In this document: positions 52,285-62,157 of the stretch, piece after piece | Position numbering within the stretch: position 1 is the first letter of the stretch | Layout of the letters: each line of letters opens with the position of its first letter | NCBI GenBank assembly: GCA_963824345.1 | Contig: CAWGOZ010000011.1 | Span: 186,001-250,000 of the forward strand | Reading direction: 5' to 3' | Source of the DNA: Palsa-89 sp963824345 | GTDB lineage: Bacteria > Acidobacteriota > Terriglobia > Bryobacterales > Bryobacteraceae | DNA: 64,000 nt | The notes under the pieces: generated by a model | What the model was told of the DNA's origin: nothing | The model's database searches: none | Seen by the model: only the letters and a program-made list of their open reading frames with translations | Made by a program: the position numbers and the translations under genes

Positions 52285-52825
52285 GGAGCTCGATCGCGTT
52301 CCGTATCTGGCCACGCAAGTGGCGGCGCCGTACCAAGACCTGCGCCGGATTCCGGTTTCCGTGCTGCTCGACAACGTCCGCAGTCTTTATAACGTCGGAT
52401 CGTTCTTCCGTACCATGGATGCCGCCGGATGCGGCCCGCTCTACTTGACCGGAATCACCGGACGCCCGCCGCACCGGAGCCTGACTAAGACCGCTCTCGG
52501 CGCCGAGGATACCGTCGCTTGGGAACATCACGCGGACCCGGCTGCACTCGTCCGGCGGCTACGCAATCAAGGCGCGGAAATCGCCGCCATAGAAACCAGC
52601 GTTCACGCCACGGATCTCTACGATTGGAAGCCGCACTTTCCGGTCTGCATCCTGTTCGGCCACGAAGTGGACGGCTTGGCCGATCCCCTGTTGGCGCTCT
52701 GTGACACCCACGTACGCATTCCCATGCTGGGCCGCAAGCACTCGCTCAATGTCGCGACCGCGGGCGGCGTCGTTATCTACGAGCTGCTCCGGAAATACCG
52801 GTGTCTGCGCGCCCCCGCGCTTTAA
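52247..52825 (+). CDS. SpoU/TrmH-family RNA 2'-O-methyltransferase
   Basis: SPOUT-fold enzyme of 192 residues from ATG 52247. The three family motifs are visible: VLLDNVRSLYNVGSFFRTMDA (motif 1, split region), ILFGHEVDGLADPLL (motif 2) and IPMLGRKHSLNVATAGGVVIYE (motif 3, the SAM-binding knot). It lacks an N-terminal RNA-binding domain, like short TrmL-like or YibK-like members. The modified nucleoside is not predictable here. It overlaps the preceding gene and is convergent with the propeller gene. Confidence 0.9.
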   Translation: METIGLSALRSTEELDRVPYLATQVAAPYQDLRRIPVSVLLDNVRSLYNVGSFFRTMDAAGCGPLYLTGITGRPPHRSLTKTALGAEDTVAWEHHADPAALVRRLRNQGAEIAAIETSVHATDLYDWKPHFPVCILFGHEVDGLADPLLALCDTHVRIPMLGRKHSLNVATAGGVVIYELLRKYRCLRAPAL

Positions 52826-55748
52826 CTGCGGAAGAGCTGGCTGGCGGCGCCTGGGCCACCACCGGAATGGTGACGATGTTGCTAGTGAAGACGTTCTGCG
52901 CAATATACATCTGCGTTAACAGATCGGTTGGCAGGGAATCGGAGAGTTGCAGTTGGACCTGATAGACGCCCAGTAAGCCCGGAAATAGCCCGGCGGCCAA
53001 GATGTTTGCCGTGGTCCCGCCCACCTGAGCGTTATCCACGGCGGTGACCGGAACATTCAGTGCGGGCCCTTGATAAATTTGCCCGGTGACTCCGGCCGGT
53101 GTCACCCCGTCCTCCAGAGTCGTTTGCCCAATGCCGGTGGCGTAGATTGTAATCACTTCGCCTGGAACCGCCGGATTATCGTTGGTGAGCGGCGCATTGG
53201 CAATATTCGCGCAGCAGGTCATACCGCTCTCGAGCACGTCCAGCACCTCGGTGGTCGTGGAACCCGTCGGGTTACTCGCTAAGGTTGTGACCGGAATGCC
53301 GTTCCCGGCCGGCCCTCCCACCTTCGCCGTCAGGAGAATATCGGCGAACTCACCGGTCGCCGCGGCCGTCACTCTCTCGTTCGGGTTCGCGTTCACCAGG
53401 ACGATCAGCGCGTCGCGAATACTCTGCAGCGTATCGGTTTGCTGGACGGTGTAATTGTAACTGTTGTTGTCGATGGTGAGCGTGACAACGTCGCCGGCGG
53501 TAGCGTTTCCATCGATGGCTACTGCCACGACAGCGTTTCCGCTGGTGTGATAGGCATACGCAACCCGAGGCTCGGTGCCCGCCTTGGCCAGGATGCCCGG
53601 GTTCTCCCCCACGATCGGGACTCCAATCGCAGTGGTGGCGGTAACACTACCGTCGTTGTGCACGGTCCGCACAAACGCGCTGGCGCCACCGCCGCCATTC
53701 GGGTTGATCGCGTTGGACAAATCGAACGGAAGCTGAGCGTTGATTTGGGTGGGCGAAACGGACAAGATCGGGGAACGGACGCCGTCAAAATACACTTGCA
53801 CGCCGTTGAACGTGGTCGGGTAGCTGCCAGTTGCGCTCGGAACCGCGGAGGCCGTCGAGTCAGCCAGATCCTGACCGAAGATACTCACCAGAGTGCCCGG
53901 CGCCAATTCCGCCGCAGCCGCGCCGCCGGCTAGAGTGGACCCCGCGGTAGTGACCGTCTCCGTTGCCGTACCAGTGCTGGAAGCCGACGCCGCGGTGGCC
54001 GTATACCCGACACTGTTACCGTTCACCCCCGGCGTGCGCGCGGTCAGGTTGAGGATATAAAGATCCCCGGAAATGATGTCGGTGGTGGCAATGACATTCG
54101 GATCCGGCGTCTTGCCCCCCACGCCGTTGATCAGGTTCGCCAGGTTCTGAGTGACCGAAACCAGCGTGTCGGTCTTGAGCACAGTATAGGTGTAGCATTC
54201 CAATCCTGCCGCCGGGCATGTAGTGGCCGTAATGTTCGGCGCGCTGATGTCTATCGTGATGGTGTCGGTGGCCGTGATGGTGCCCCCTAAGCTTACGGAA
54301 CCCACCGCATAAGTGGCCAAGCTGTAAGAGTTCGTGATGCCGGTGAGCGGAATATTGGATGACCCCGGCGTAAACATCACGATGCGCAGGTCATTTGGAT
54401 CCGAAACGTAAAGATTGGTCCCATCCGATGCCAAAGCCAGCGGCGTGCGGACCGTATTTGGAGCCGATTCCAGGATATTGGCATCCGGCCGAAATGTGTC
54501 CACGGGAGTGCTGACCTGGTCGGTGAACTCGTCCGTCTGCCCCAGGTTCCGATCGTATTTCGCCCCATTTGTAGTTGGAATGCTGTCATACACAAGCACG
54601 CGATCGTTGCCGCTGTCTGCGATGAACAGGCGCGTTCCGTCCGACAAAGCGAAGCGGGGATAACTCAACGTGTAGCCGCAGCGTATCGGATAAACCGGGG
54701 TGTTGTCGCTGTCGATGCTCAGGGCCTTGCAAAAGGACACGCAACCGGCTTTATAGGTTGGGTATCCGTCGGCGTCGGTACCGTCCATGACGCAGTTGGG
54801 GAGAACATCGTTCTGGCCTCCGCTGGTCATATTCGGCTGGCCCACCACTACGTCGGCAGGCTGAGCGTTTTGAGTGGGAATGGAATTCCAAATCAAGACT
54901 CGGTTGTTGCCGAGGTCGGTCACAATCAGCCGCTGCCCGTCCGACGTTACGGAAACAGGATTAAACAAGTTACTGGCGGTCGCGGGGAGATTGCTGGTGG
55001 TGGCCGGCGGCGCCGTAGTGAAATTCGGCTCGCCCAACACCACGTCGGCGGGCTGATTGTTGGACGTTGGGATGCTATTCCATATCATCACGCGACTATT
55101 GTCCGTATCCGCAACGAAGATCCTGTTTCCTTGCACCCAGACGCCTTGCGGGCCACGTAGAGCGGAACTGGTAAGCCCTATGGCCGAAGTGGTGAAATCC
55201 GTTTGCCCAAGCACGATATCGGCTGGTTGATCGATGGTGGTGGGAATCGTCTTCCAGATGAGAACCCGGTTGTTGTCGGTATCGCCTAACACCAGAATAT
55301 TCCCGTCGGAAGCAATCCCAGTGGGATTCCGGAAGCCGAACTGGGTTGTGTATGGGTTGGTGGTGGTGGTGAAATCGGGCTGGCCCAGCACCAGGCTGGC
55401 TTGACCGACCGACGGATCTCCGACGCAGACCGGGCATCCGCTGCCTTGGGGAATCTCGGCCAGCGGAGCGTACACGAACTTCGAGATATTTTTATAGATG
55501 AGGACCCGATTATTGTTCGGCGACAGCAACCCGTGGGGATTGGAATCCACCACGAATAGCGTATCGTTGGCGTAAGCCACTCCAGACGCGGCGCCCAACT
55601 GAGCGGCCGAAGTAGGGCCGCTGCCTTCATAGGTGAAAGTGGGCTGGCCGAAAACCTCCCGGGCGGCTTGCCCGGTCAGAAAATCCACTTGCCCGTGTGC
55701 CGGAAGCGCCACAGCTGTGGCCAAAAATATAAGACCGAGATGCTTCAT
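52773..55748 (-). CDS. Secreted NHL-like/TIGR03437 repeat protein
   Basis: This 991-residue protein from ATG 55748 has a signal peptide (LGLIFLATAVALPAHGQ). NHL-like blades follow (about 20-460) with recurring DTDNNRVLIWKTIPT, VLGQPDFTT and NNRVLIW. After that come beta-rich segments with two related Ig-like or TIGR03437-like modules (ATTCPAAGLECYTYTVLKTDTL and SYNYTVQQTDTLQSIRDALI), and PGTLVSIFGQDLAD. It is probably an extracellular structural or ligand-binding protein. No enzyme motif is visible. The end overlaps the SpoU gene by 53 bases. Confidence 0.85.
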   Translation of the reverse strand: MKHLGLIFLATAVALPAHGQVDFLTGQAAREVFGQPTFTYEGSGPTSAAQLGAASGVAYANDTLFVVDSNPHGLLSPNNNRVLIYKNISKFVYAPLAEIPQGSGCPVCVGDPSVGQASLVLGQPDFTTTTNPYTTQFGFRNPTGIASDGNILVLGDTDNNRVLIWKTIPTTIDQPADIVLGQTDFTTSAIGLTSSALRGPQGVWVQGNRIFVADTDNSRVMIWNSIPTSNNQPADVVLGEPNFTTAPPATTSNLPATASNLFNPVSVTSDGQRLIVTDLGNNRVLIWNSIPTQNAQPADVVVGQPNMTSGGQNDVLPNCVMDGTDADGYPTYKAGCVSFCKALSIDSDNTPVYPIRCGYTLSYPRFALSDGTRLFIADSGNDRVLVYDSIPTTNGAKYDRNLGQTDEFTDQVSTPVDTFRPDANILESAPNTVRTPLALASDGTNLYVSDPNDLRIVMFTPGSSNIPLTGITNSYSLATYAVGSVSLGGTITATDTITIDISAPNITATTCPAAGLECYTYTVLKTDTLVSVTQNLANLINGVGGKTPDPNVIATTDIISGDLYILNLTARTPGVNGNSVGYTATAASASSTGTATETVTTAGSTLAGGAAAAELAPGTLVSIFGQDLADSTASAVPSATGSYPTTFNGVQVYFDGVRSPILSVSPTQINAQLPFDLSNAINPNGGGGASAFVRTVHNDGSVTATTAIGVPIVGENPGILAKAGTEPRVAYAYHTSGNAVVAVAIDGNATAGDVVTLTIDNNSYNYTVQQTDTLQSIRDALIVLVNANPNERVTAAATGEFADILLTAKVGGPAGNGIPVTTLASNPTGSTTTEVLDVLESGMTCCANIANAPLTNDNPAVPGEVITIYATGIGQTTLEDGVTPAGVTGQIYQGPALNVPVTAVDNAQVGGTTANILAAGLFPGLLGVYQVQLQLSDSLPTDLLTQMYIAQNVFTSNIVTIPVVAQAPPASSSAVKARGRADTGISGAARR

Positions 55749-55827
55749 GATATTGAACTTATGAAATCTACCGCCCCAGTATAACAATCAAGGACGAATT
55801 GATAACAGGGCCGGTTCCAGTTTGACC

Positions 55828-57654
55828 TCAAGACGACTTTAGCTTCTCTCGCACGTTGAATTCCAGTTTCCAGCGCCGCCCGTCGCGAGCCACGGACCAC
55901 AGCTGCAGCATCCCGGTTTCGGTGACCACGGTTTCAAGCGTAACCGGGACGAACTCCCCGGCGGCGTCTCCCGGGGCGCCCAGGGTGACCTCCACCGGGG
56001 ACAGCTCTTCCAGTTCGTCGCCTGGGTCCTCCAGCAGCGCGCCCGCCACGTCATTCTTGCGCGTGGCGGACTGGAAGAAACGGAACTCGGCCGGCTCCCC
56101 GACGATCAATCCGAATTCGCGCCCGCGCAGGTCGCGAGAAGTCCCCTCTTCCATCCCAAATGGCGCCACCGTGAGCGCCTTCAGGGGAGCGCGCATGCCG
56201 GGGACCGCGGGCACGGAACTTTCGATGCCGACATAATACGTGCGAGGGACTCCACCGCGAATCCGGACTCCATGTCCCGACCGGGCATGGCCGTAATAGG
56301 CGGCGCCGCGCGCCACCGCGTGCATCAAATCCTCACCCCGCAGCACAGCCACGGGATCCAGACCCTCCTCACTTAACCAGCCGTTCAAAACCTGGAGAAT
56401 TCTACTCCGCACCACCCCGGCGCGCAACACGCCTCCATTGAAGAGCACGTGGGTGGGCGCGGCCAGTCCGCTGGGTCCCCGGCGCACCGATCCATGTTCG
56501 GATTGCGCGGCCTGCTGCCGCAAAAAACGCGCCAGGTGACGGGTAATGGCCGCGTCGGCGGCGTATGGCAGGCCGATTTCGGCGAAGCCCGTTTTGCGGC
56601 GCTGCGGCATGTCGTGACTCGACACAGCGGGCAGAAAGCCTTCGTCCAAAATGCGCTCGACATCCTCGGCCGTGAGCTTGGTCTTGATTGTTCCGCCCAC
56701 CAACCCCGTGCCTCGCCCCAGAATGGTTACCGGCTCCTCGCGCTTCTTGCCTGGGCCGGCCAACAGTTTCTCCTTGGCCAACCGGCATTGCTGCCACAGC
56801 GCGTGCAACTGCGTGGAGTCCAACTTGGTCCCTTTGGCCGCCATTTGCTGCTCGAGATGCCGGGCCAGCGCCAGATCGATGTTGTCGCCTCCGAGCAAAA
56901 TGTGCTCGCCCACGGCAACGCGCTCCAGCGAGAGGTCACCGGACTGCTCGGTTACTGCGATCAAAGTGAAATCCGTGGTGCCGCCGCCGATGTCCACCAC
57001 CAGGATGAGATCGCCCACCGCGACGCGCTCGCGCCAGTCCGGATGCCGCTCGATCCAGGCATAGAAGGCTGCCTGCGGTTCTTCCAGCAGCAACAGGTTT
57101 TCGTAACCGGCCCGCTTGGCGGCCTTCAAAGTAAGCTCACGCGCTACCGCGTCGAACGAGGCGGGCACCGTCACCAGCACTTGTTGGCTGCTGAACGGAG
57201 CGTCCGGCATCTTGGAATCCCACGCCCGGCGCAGATGGTCGAGGTAGCGGCACGACGCCTCCAGCGGCGAAATTCGGGCGATGCCCTCGGGGGCAGTGAA
57301 AGGCAGGATGGGTTCCGTGCGATCGACGCCGGCGTGAGAGAGCCAGGATTTCGCGGATGCCACCAGCCGGTTTGCCACCTCAGCACCCCGCTTCTGGGCC
57401 AAAAAGCCCACTACGAATTGAGGTGAATCGTCCCACGGCAGCGCGATGGATCCAACCGGAAAATCGGCCGGCCCGGGCAGATACAAAAATGAGGGCAAGA
57501 GCGGCTCGTCGCGCAATTCGCCAGGATTTACCAACTGCGGCACTTGGAACAGCTCTACCTTCGGGTGCTCGCGCGCATCGCCCGTTGGTGGCGCATAGGC
57601 CAGTGCGCAGTTGGTTGTTCCCAGATCGATTCCGATGACGTATTGATTCGGCAA
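55828..57654 (-). CDS. Hsp70-family protein (non-canonical DnaK)
   Basis: This 608-residue protein has the Hsp70 ATPase signatures IGIDLGTTNCALAYAP, DLILVVDIGGGTTDFTL, and LFNGGVLRAGVVRSRIL near the nucleotide-binding fold. Its C-terminal substrate-binding region (about 480-608) is short and diverged, without DnaK's typical tail. It is more like HscA-like or uncharacterised Hsp70 homologues. No dnaJ or grpE is adjacent. The substrate is not known. Confidence 0.88.
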   Translation of the reverse strand: MPNQYVIGIDLGTTNCALAYAPPTGDAREHPKVELFQVPQLVNPGELRDEPLLPSFLYLPGPADFPVGSIALPWDDSPQFVVGFLAQKRGAEVANRLVASAKSWLSHAGVDRTEPILPFTAPEGIARISPLEASCRYLDHLRRAWDSKMPDAPFSSQQVLVTVPASFDAVARELTLKAAKRAGYENLLLLEEPQAAFYAWIERHPDWRERVAVGDLILVVDIGGGTTDFTLIAVTEQSGDLSLERVAVGEHILLGGDNIDLALARHLEQQMAAKGTKLDSTQLHALWQQCRLAKEKLLAGPGKKREEPVTILGRGTGLVGGTIKTKLTAEDVERILDEGFLPAVSSHDMPQRRKTGFAEIGLPYAADAAITRHLARFLRQQAAQSEHGSVRRGPSGLAAPTHVLFNGGVLRAGVVRSRILQVLNGWLSEEGLDPVAVLRGEDLMHAVARGAAYYGHARSGHGVRIRGGVPRTYYVGIESSVPAVPGMRAPLKALTVAPFGMEEGTSRDLRGREFGLIVGEPAEFRFFQSATRKNDVAGALLEDPGDELEELSPVEVTLGAPGDAAGEFVPVTLETVVTETGMLQLWSVARDGRRWKLEFNVREKLKSS

Positions 57655-57724
57655 GGCAGGTAGAAAACCGCGTTTCCAGTGTAACCCGCGAGTTCGCTGC
57701 GCGCGGATGCTACAATGACTTTCT

Positions 57725-58798
57725 TTGCCACCGACCGATACCCTGATCGACGCGGCCGGCCGCTGGTTCCTGCACTCGGGAATTCAAGAAGCCAGCGGCG
57801 GGGTGGCGCGCTACTACCGCTCCGATCTCGGGCAAAACGCCCGCGTCTCCACCGAAATCACCGGTTACGCCGTCAGCATTCTCTTGTTTTTGTATGAACG
57901 GACTCAGGACTCCGCGTATCTCGATGCGGGACTCCGCGCGGCGCATTTTCTTACGCGTCAAGCCTGGGACCGGCAGCTTGCAACGTTTCCGTTTGAACTG
58001 GCGACCGACGCGTCTGGCCCGCCACTGGCGTACTTTTTCGATTGCGGCATCATCATACGCGGCTTGTTGTGTGCGTGGCGCGCGACTGCAAACGTCGAAT
58101 TCCGCGATACCGCCGTTGCCGCCGGCCGCGCCATGCTGGCCGACTTCCAGGCAGGCCAGACCATCCATCCTATTCTGGCGCTGCCCCACAAGCGCCCGGT
58201 AGTGTGGGAAGCGCGCTGGTCGGCGAGCCCGGGATGTTATCAACTGAAATCGGCGCTGGCGTGGCACGAGCTCTTCGAAGTGACCGGCGAGAGCGGGTTT
58301 CTGCGGGGCTATGAGTCGGCGCTCGAAGCCGCGCTCGAAAACGAGCGCGAGTTTTTGCCCGGTGAGCCAGACCAGGCGCGAGTCATGGACAGGCTGCACG
58401 CCTACGCGTATTTCCTGGAAGGACTGCTGCCGGTGCTCGATCGTCCCGAATGCGCCCAGGTTTTTCGCGATGGGGTGGATCGCGCTGCTGGATATTTGCG
58501 AGAGATCGCGCCTGTATTTGTGCGTTCGGATGTTTACGCACAAGTGCTCCGCGCACGGCTGGTGGGAGCTATGCCGATCGATCAATCCGCGGCGGAGCAT
58601 GAGGCGGAACAGGCGGCCGGCTTTCAACTCGCATCCGGAGGATTCCTGTTCGGGCGTAAGCAAGGCGAGGCGCTGCCCTTCGTGAATCCGGTTTCGACCG
58701 CGTTTTGCGTTCAAGCGCTGGTGTGGTGGCAAGACAGGCTGGAAGATCGCCGAGCCGCTAATTCAACCCAGTTTGATTCCAAATGCGGCGTAATCTAG
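57725..58798 (+). CDS. Alpha/alpha-barrel (six-hairpin-like) protein, unknown function
   Basis: This 357-residue soluble protein starts at TTG 57725. It is helix-rich and contains GRWFLHSGIQEASGGVARYY, STEITGYAVSILLFLYERT and VMDRLHAYAYFLEGLLPVL. The pattern of aromatic and acidic residues resembles six-hairpin glycosidases or thioredoxin-like Sus proteins, but no clear active site is seen. It is divergent from the Hsp70 gene (70-base gap). The 3' end overlaps the following convergent methyltransferase gene by 36 bases. Confidence 0.7.
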   Translation: MPPTDTLIDAAGRWFLHSGIQEASGGVARYYRSDLGQNARVSTEITGYAVSILLFLYERTQDSAYLDAGLRAAHFLTRQAWDRQLATFPFELATDASGPPLAYFFDCGIIIRGLLCAWRATANVEFRDTAVAAGRAMLADFQAGQTIHPILALPHKRPVVWEARWSASPGCYQLKSALAWHELFEVTGESGFLRGYESALEAALENEREFLPGEPDQARVMDRLHAYAYFLEGLLPVLDRPECAQVFRDGVDRAAGYLREIAPVFVRSDVYAQVLRARLVGAMPIDQSAAEHEAEQAAGFQLASGGFLFGRKQGEALPFVNPVSTAFCVQALVWWQDRLEDRRAANSTQFDSKCGVI

Positions 58799-60130
58799 GC
58801 TTCCAAAGAATTCCTTGCGAAACTGTTCCGGCAACTCGGCGAGCGACGGCATACTCTCGATCGCCGGCGACAAGCGCTGGATTTCGATTCGCGCAAAGCC
58901 CGCCTCTTCCAGATAAAAGCCGGTGAGCGCGGGTGGAATCGGATGCCGGTGCGTGGGATCGATATAAAAGTGTGTCGCGAAAATCGCCAGGCACTCCGGA
59001 TTGGGCGTTTCGAACGCCAGCAGGCCGCCCGCGCGCAGCTTGGCGTGCGCAAGCCGGATCATCTCCGGCAATCGGGGCGGCGGCAAATGCTCCACCACTT
59101 GACAGCAAATGACGCCACCCAGCGAGGCATCCGGCAGACCGCTCAAGTAGGCGAACAGATCCGCTTTTTCGGCGTTCAAGCCTTTGGCCACGCAGAGGGC
59201 GATGGAATCGTCATTGGAATCGATGCCCCGCGCCGCGATGCCGGCGTCCTGAAGGATCTGGATCATTTCGCCGCGTCCACAGCCGAGGTCGAGCACTGGC
59301 GCGTGTTCGCGAAACCGCGTGATGTACATCCGCTGGCGAGCGCGAATATCCTCTTCGGAGCCGCGAAACCGGTCGGCGAATTTCAGCCAATCGACACCCG
59401 CGAACTCGGGCGGGGAACTTTCGGCCACGCGTTGCACGGCTTGCGTGAGGCTGGCTCTTTGGCGCAACACCCGCAGCTCGGAATGAATCATGCGCTCGTA
59501 TTCCTCGCGCGCCCGGCCGAGCTCGTCCCAGAATCTCTGCTGCATCTCCACGTTCTGGCGCACCATCGAGCGTTCAAATTCGGCATGCTGGACTTTCGCC
59601 TCGGTTGTGACGCGATGATGAAACGAGGCCTGCAGTTCGGAAACGCTCCGCAAGAACTGGATCTCCGTCCGGGCGAGCTTTTGCTCCCAGCCCATGTGCC
59701 ATTCAGCCCAATGCGCTCGGATATCCTTCAGCTCGCGCGCCTCCACGCGCAGTTCCGCGGTCTCTTGACTTAGCTTGGCCGAAAGCAGGGACAGCGCCTG
59801 TCTGGATTGGTTCAAATTTTCCATGGCGGCTTCAACGCACGCCATCACGCCTCGATTGAACTCCACCTGCTCGCGCACGTGCCAATCCAGCGCCCGCGCC
59901 ACCATGCGCTTCACGCTCTGAATGACGGAATTCTTCAGGCCGCCAGACCGGGGATTCACGGTCCCGATGCTGGCCACCTTGGCTTCGGCGGCGTCGCGAG
60001 CGTGCAACAGCGGCGTCAGGTCGGGCAGCGGGATGGGCCATCGGACAGCGTCGTTCGGTTGGCCCCCGCGGACGCGTTGCCGGATTTCGGCGATCACGGC
60101 CGCGAGTTCGTCGCCCCTTCGATCATCCAT
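58763..60130 (-). CDS. Coiled-coil SAM-dependent methyltransferase
   Basis: This 455-residue protein from ATG 60130 has a long predicted helical/coiled-coil N-terminus (about 90-240, rich in Glu/Lys/Arg heptads such as SQETAELRVEARELKDIRAHW). A class I methyltransferase domain follows with LDLGCGRGEMIQILQDAG (motif I, about 290) and VICCQVVEHLPP. The pattern resembles O-antigen chain-terminating or WbdD-like methyltransferases and SAM-dependent enzymes with coiled-coil scaffolds. The start overlaps the queF stop (ATG eight bases before the end). Confidence 0.85.
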   Translation of the reverse strand: MDDRRGDELAAVIAEIRQRVRGGQPNDAVRWPIPLPDLTPLLHARDAAEAKVASIGTVNPRSGGLKNSVIQSVKRMVARALDWHVREQVEFNRGVMACVEAAMENLNQSRQALSLLSAKLSQETAELRVEARELKDIRAHWAEWHMGWEQKLARTEIQFLRSVSELQASFHHRVTTEAKVQHAEFERSMVRQNVEMQQRFWDELGRAREEYERMIHSELRVLRQRASLTQAVQRVAESSPPEFAGVDWLKFADRFRGSEEDIRARQRMYITRFREHAPVLDLGCGRGEMIQILQDAGIAARGIDSNDDSIALCVAKGLNAEKADLFAYLSGLPDASLGGVICCQVVEHLPPPRLPEMIRLAHAKLRAGGLLAFETPNPECLAIFATHFYIDPTHRHPIPPALTGFYLEEAGFARIEIQRLSPAIESMPSLAELPEQFRKEFFGSLDYAAFGIKLG

Positions 60131-60518
60131 GCTTCTTCTTGCTCCAGCTCGCGGTGATTTTTGTAAAGACACCGCCGCGGGGCGTAAATTCGCCCGTCAG
60201 CACCGCCTCTATTGGCTGGCACGCCTTGACGACATCGCGCAAAAAACGATTCACCGCGTTCTCCTGGAAGATTCCCAGATTGCGATACGCCAGCATGTAC
60301 ATCTTGAGCGACTTCAGCTCCAGACATCGCTTGTCGGGCACGTAGCGCAGGGTCAGCTCGCCGTGATCCGGCAGCCCGGTCTTCGGACAAACCGAAGTGA
60401 ACTCGGGCAGAACGATCTCGATTTCATAGCCGGGATACTGGTTCGGCCAGGTTTCGATCTCCGGCAGGGCGGCGTGAACTCCCGCGCTGGCGTGCTCATC
60501 GGTATATTGACGTTTCAT
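60123..60518 (-). CDS. queF: NADPH-dependent 7-cyano-7-deazaguanine reductase (type I)
   Basis: This 131-residue enzyme reduces preQ0 to preQ1 in queuosine synthesis. The cysteine that forms the thioimide is C44 in TSVCPKTGLPD, with D51 nearby. The QueF motif is LELKSLKMYM and the rest of the family sequence (YRNLGIFQENAVNRF) is clear. ATG 60518 overlaps the stop of the upstream TIGR00300 gene (ATGA). No other queuosine genes lie in the window. Confidence 0.96.
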   Translation of the reverse strand: MKRQYTDEHASAGVHAALPEIETWPNQYPGYEIEIVLPEFTSVCPKTGLPDHGELTLRYVPDKRCLELKSLKMYMLAYRNLGIFQENAVNRFLRDVVKACQPIEAVLTGEFTPRGGVFTKITASWSKKKHG

Positions 60519-61768
60519 TTCGCGGGAATCAGCACGCGCGACAGCAAATCCAGAAATAGCCCGACGTCGGTGACCACGCCCACCGCCTGTCCGGTGCCCC
60601 GATCGCTCACCTTGGTGGCTACCGCCGGGTTGATGTCGATGCAGACGATCTTCACCCAACTCGGCAGCATGTTTCCCACCGCGATGGAGTGCAACATGGA
60701 ACCCAGGCACAGCACCAGCCCCGCGCCCTTCAACAGCCCGGCGTAAGCGTCTTGCGCCAGATTCATGTCGGTGATGGTCTCCGGCAGGGGCCCGTCGTCG
60801 CGCAGACTGCCGGCCAGCACGAACGGCACGTTGTTTCTTACGCATTCGTACATGATGCCGGTCCGCAGCCGCCCGCTGTCCACCGCGCCCCGGATTCCAC
60901 CGCAATTGTAGATGGTATTGATAGCGCGCATGTGATTGCGATGGCCGTGCTCTTCCTGCCGGCCGTCGCTTTGGCGGATTCCAAGCGACGTTCCCAGCAG
61001 CGCCGATTCGATGTCATGCACGCCCAGCGCGTTCCCGCTCAACAGCGCGCTGATGTAGCCTTCGCGAATCAATCGCGATAGCGGCCCCGCGCCGCCGGTA
61101 TGCACCACCACCGGTCCGGCCACTGCAATGATGCCCTGCCCCGCCGCGCGAGCCTGCTCCACCAACGCCGCGGTTTGTTTCACGGCAGTCTCTACCTGGC
61201 GCTCGGACGAAATGCCGTTGCTCATGAAGGCGAAAGCCAGCCGGTCCCGCTCCTTGGACTCGGGCACGACGCGAATACCGCGCATCCCGGTGACCACTCG
61301 ATCTCCGGCGCGAATATCCCGCAGCCTGCGGCAGGTTGCTTTGTGATCCTGCGCCGGCGGGTCTTCCACCACGATCAGCGCGTCCATGCGCTGGTTCTGG
61401 ACTTCCAGCCACTGGCCGCCATGGCGGACGAAGGTGTGATGATTGGTGGTGGAATAAAAATCTTCGGGAGCGCAGCGATCGCGTTCCACGGTGAACAATT
61501 CCGCTTCCCCGGAATCCACCATCGAGCAGCCCAGCCCCAGCAATTGCGAGAGGATCTTCTCCATGGACTCGGCGTCATCGGTGTCGATCTTCAGCCGCAG
61601 ATAAGATCCGTCGCTATTAGTGCGGCCGATACGGAACTGTTCCACCTCGAAGCGGCCCCCAAACTCGACCACGGTGTCGAAGATCTGCTCCATGATGTGC
61701 GAGTCGATCAGGTGCCCCTGGGCCTCCACTCGCTCCTGGAGGGGAAAGGGTTGGCTTTGCGCCGGCAT
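60515..61768 (-). CDS. TIGR00300 (LOR/SDH-like, archaeal-type ornithine cyclodeaminase) protein
   Basis: This 417-residue protein from ATG 61768 fits the TIGR00300 family in length. The N-terminal domain has GHLIDSHIMEQIFDTVVEFGGRFEVE. The C-terminal Rossmann-like part has INTIYNCGGIRGAVDSGRL, IDINPAVATKVSDRGTGQAVG and a final DVGLFLDLL. Family members have been linked to ornithine cyclodeaminase activity in archaea and to the C-terminal domain of cyanobacterial arginine-dihydrolase-type enzymes. Proline synthesis from ornithine is a possibility but unproved here. It heads the queF-methyltransferase operon. Confidence 0.85.
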   Translation of the reverse strand: MPAQSQPFPLQERVEAQGHLIDSHIMEQIFDTVVEFGGRFEVEQFRIGRTNSDGSYLRLKIDTDDAESMEKILSQLLGLGCSMVDSGEAELFTVERDRCAPEDFYSTTNHHTFVRHGGQWLEVQNQRMDALIVVEDPPAQDHKATCRRLRDIRAGDRVVTGMRGIRVVPESKERDRLAFAFMSNGISSERQVETAVKQTAALVEQARAAGQGIIAVAGPVVVHTGGAGPLSRLIREGYISALLSGNALGVHDIESALLGTSLGIRQSDGRQEEHGHRNHMRAINTIYNCGGIRGAVDSGRLRTGIMYECVRNNVPFVLAGSLRDDGPLPETITDMNLAQDAYAGLLKGAGLVLCLGSMLHSIAVGNMLPSWVKIVCIDINPAVATKVSDRGTGQAVGVVTDVGLFLDLLSRVLIPAK

Positions 61769-61805
61769 TGTTTCGGACTTGGTTTCCAAGCTACCAGGAT
61801 ACCCG

Positions 61806-62157
61806 CTATTGGAGTGGAAACTCGACTTTGAGGCCGGGGAACCGCAGGAAGTCGCGGTCGTTGGTGCAGAGGGTAGCGCCGTGTTCGATGGCCGAGGGCC
61901 GCAAGGTGAGCGTCCATGATGAGAGGGCCACGGGCTTGGGATTTTGGCAGTAAGTCGCTCAAGATTCGCCAATGGCGCTCGGTGGGAGAAACCAGAACGA
62001 CGTTTTGAAGGGCCATCCAGCTGGTTACGACAGAAGCTGCCTCTGCGGTGCTCATGGGATCAGATTCATATCGCCGCGACGTGGCGATCCGCAAAAACGC
62101 GAGAATCGTGAGCCAGGACAGTCCGATGTTTTCTCTACTTGACAACCTTCACTTGTA
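61806..62157 (-). pseudogene. VapC (PIN toxin) remnant, N-terminally deleted and frameshifted
   Basis: Minus-strand fragments of a PIN-domain toxin are visible. A GTG at 62157 gives only MKVVK before a stop. Then, without the usual 40-residue N-terminus and its DAN motif, comes RENIGLSWLTILAFLRIATS, and a core with WRILSDLLPKSQARGPLIMDAHLAAL. One extra base after HLAAL shifts the frame. The true C-terminus IEHGATLCTNDRDFLRFPGL continues in the next frame to TAG 61806. At least two disabling lesions make the toxin inactive. Confidence 0.8.
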
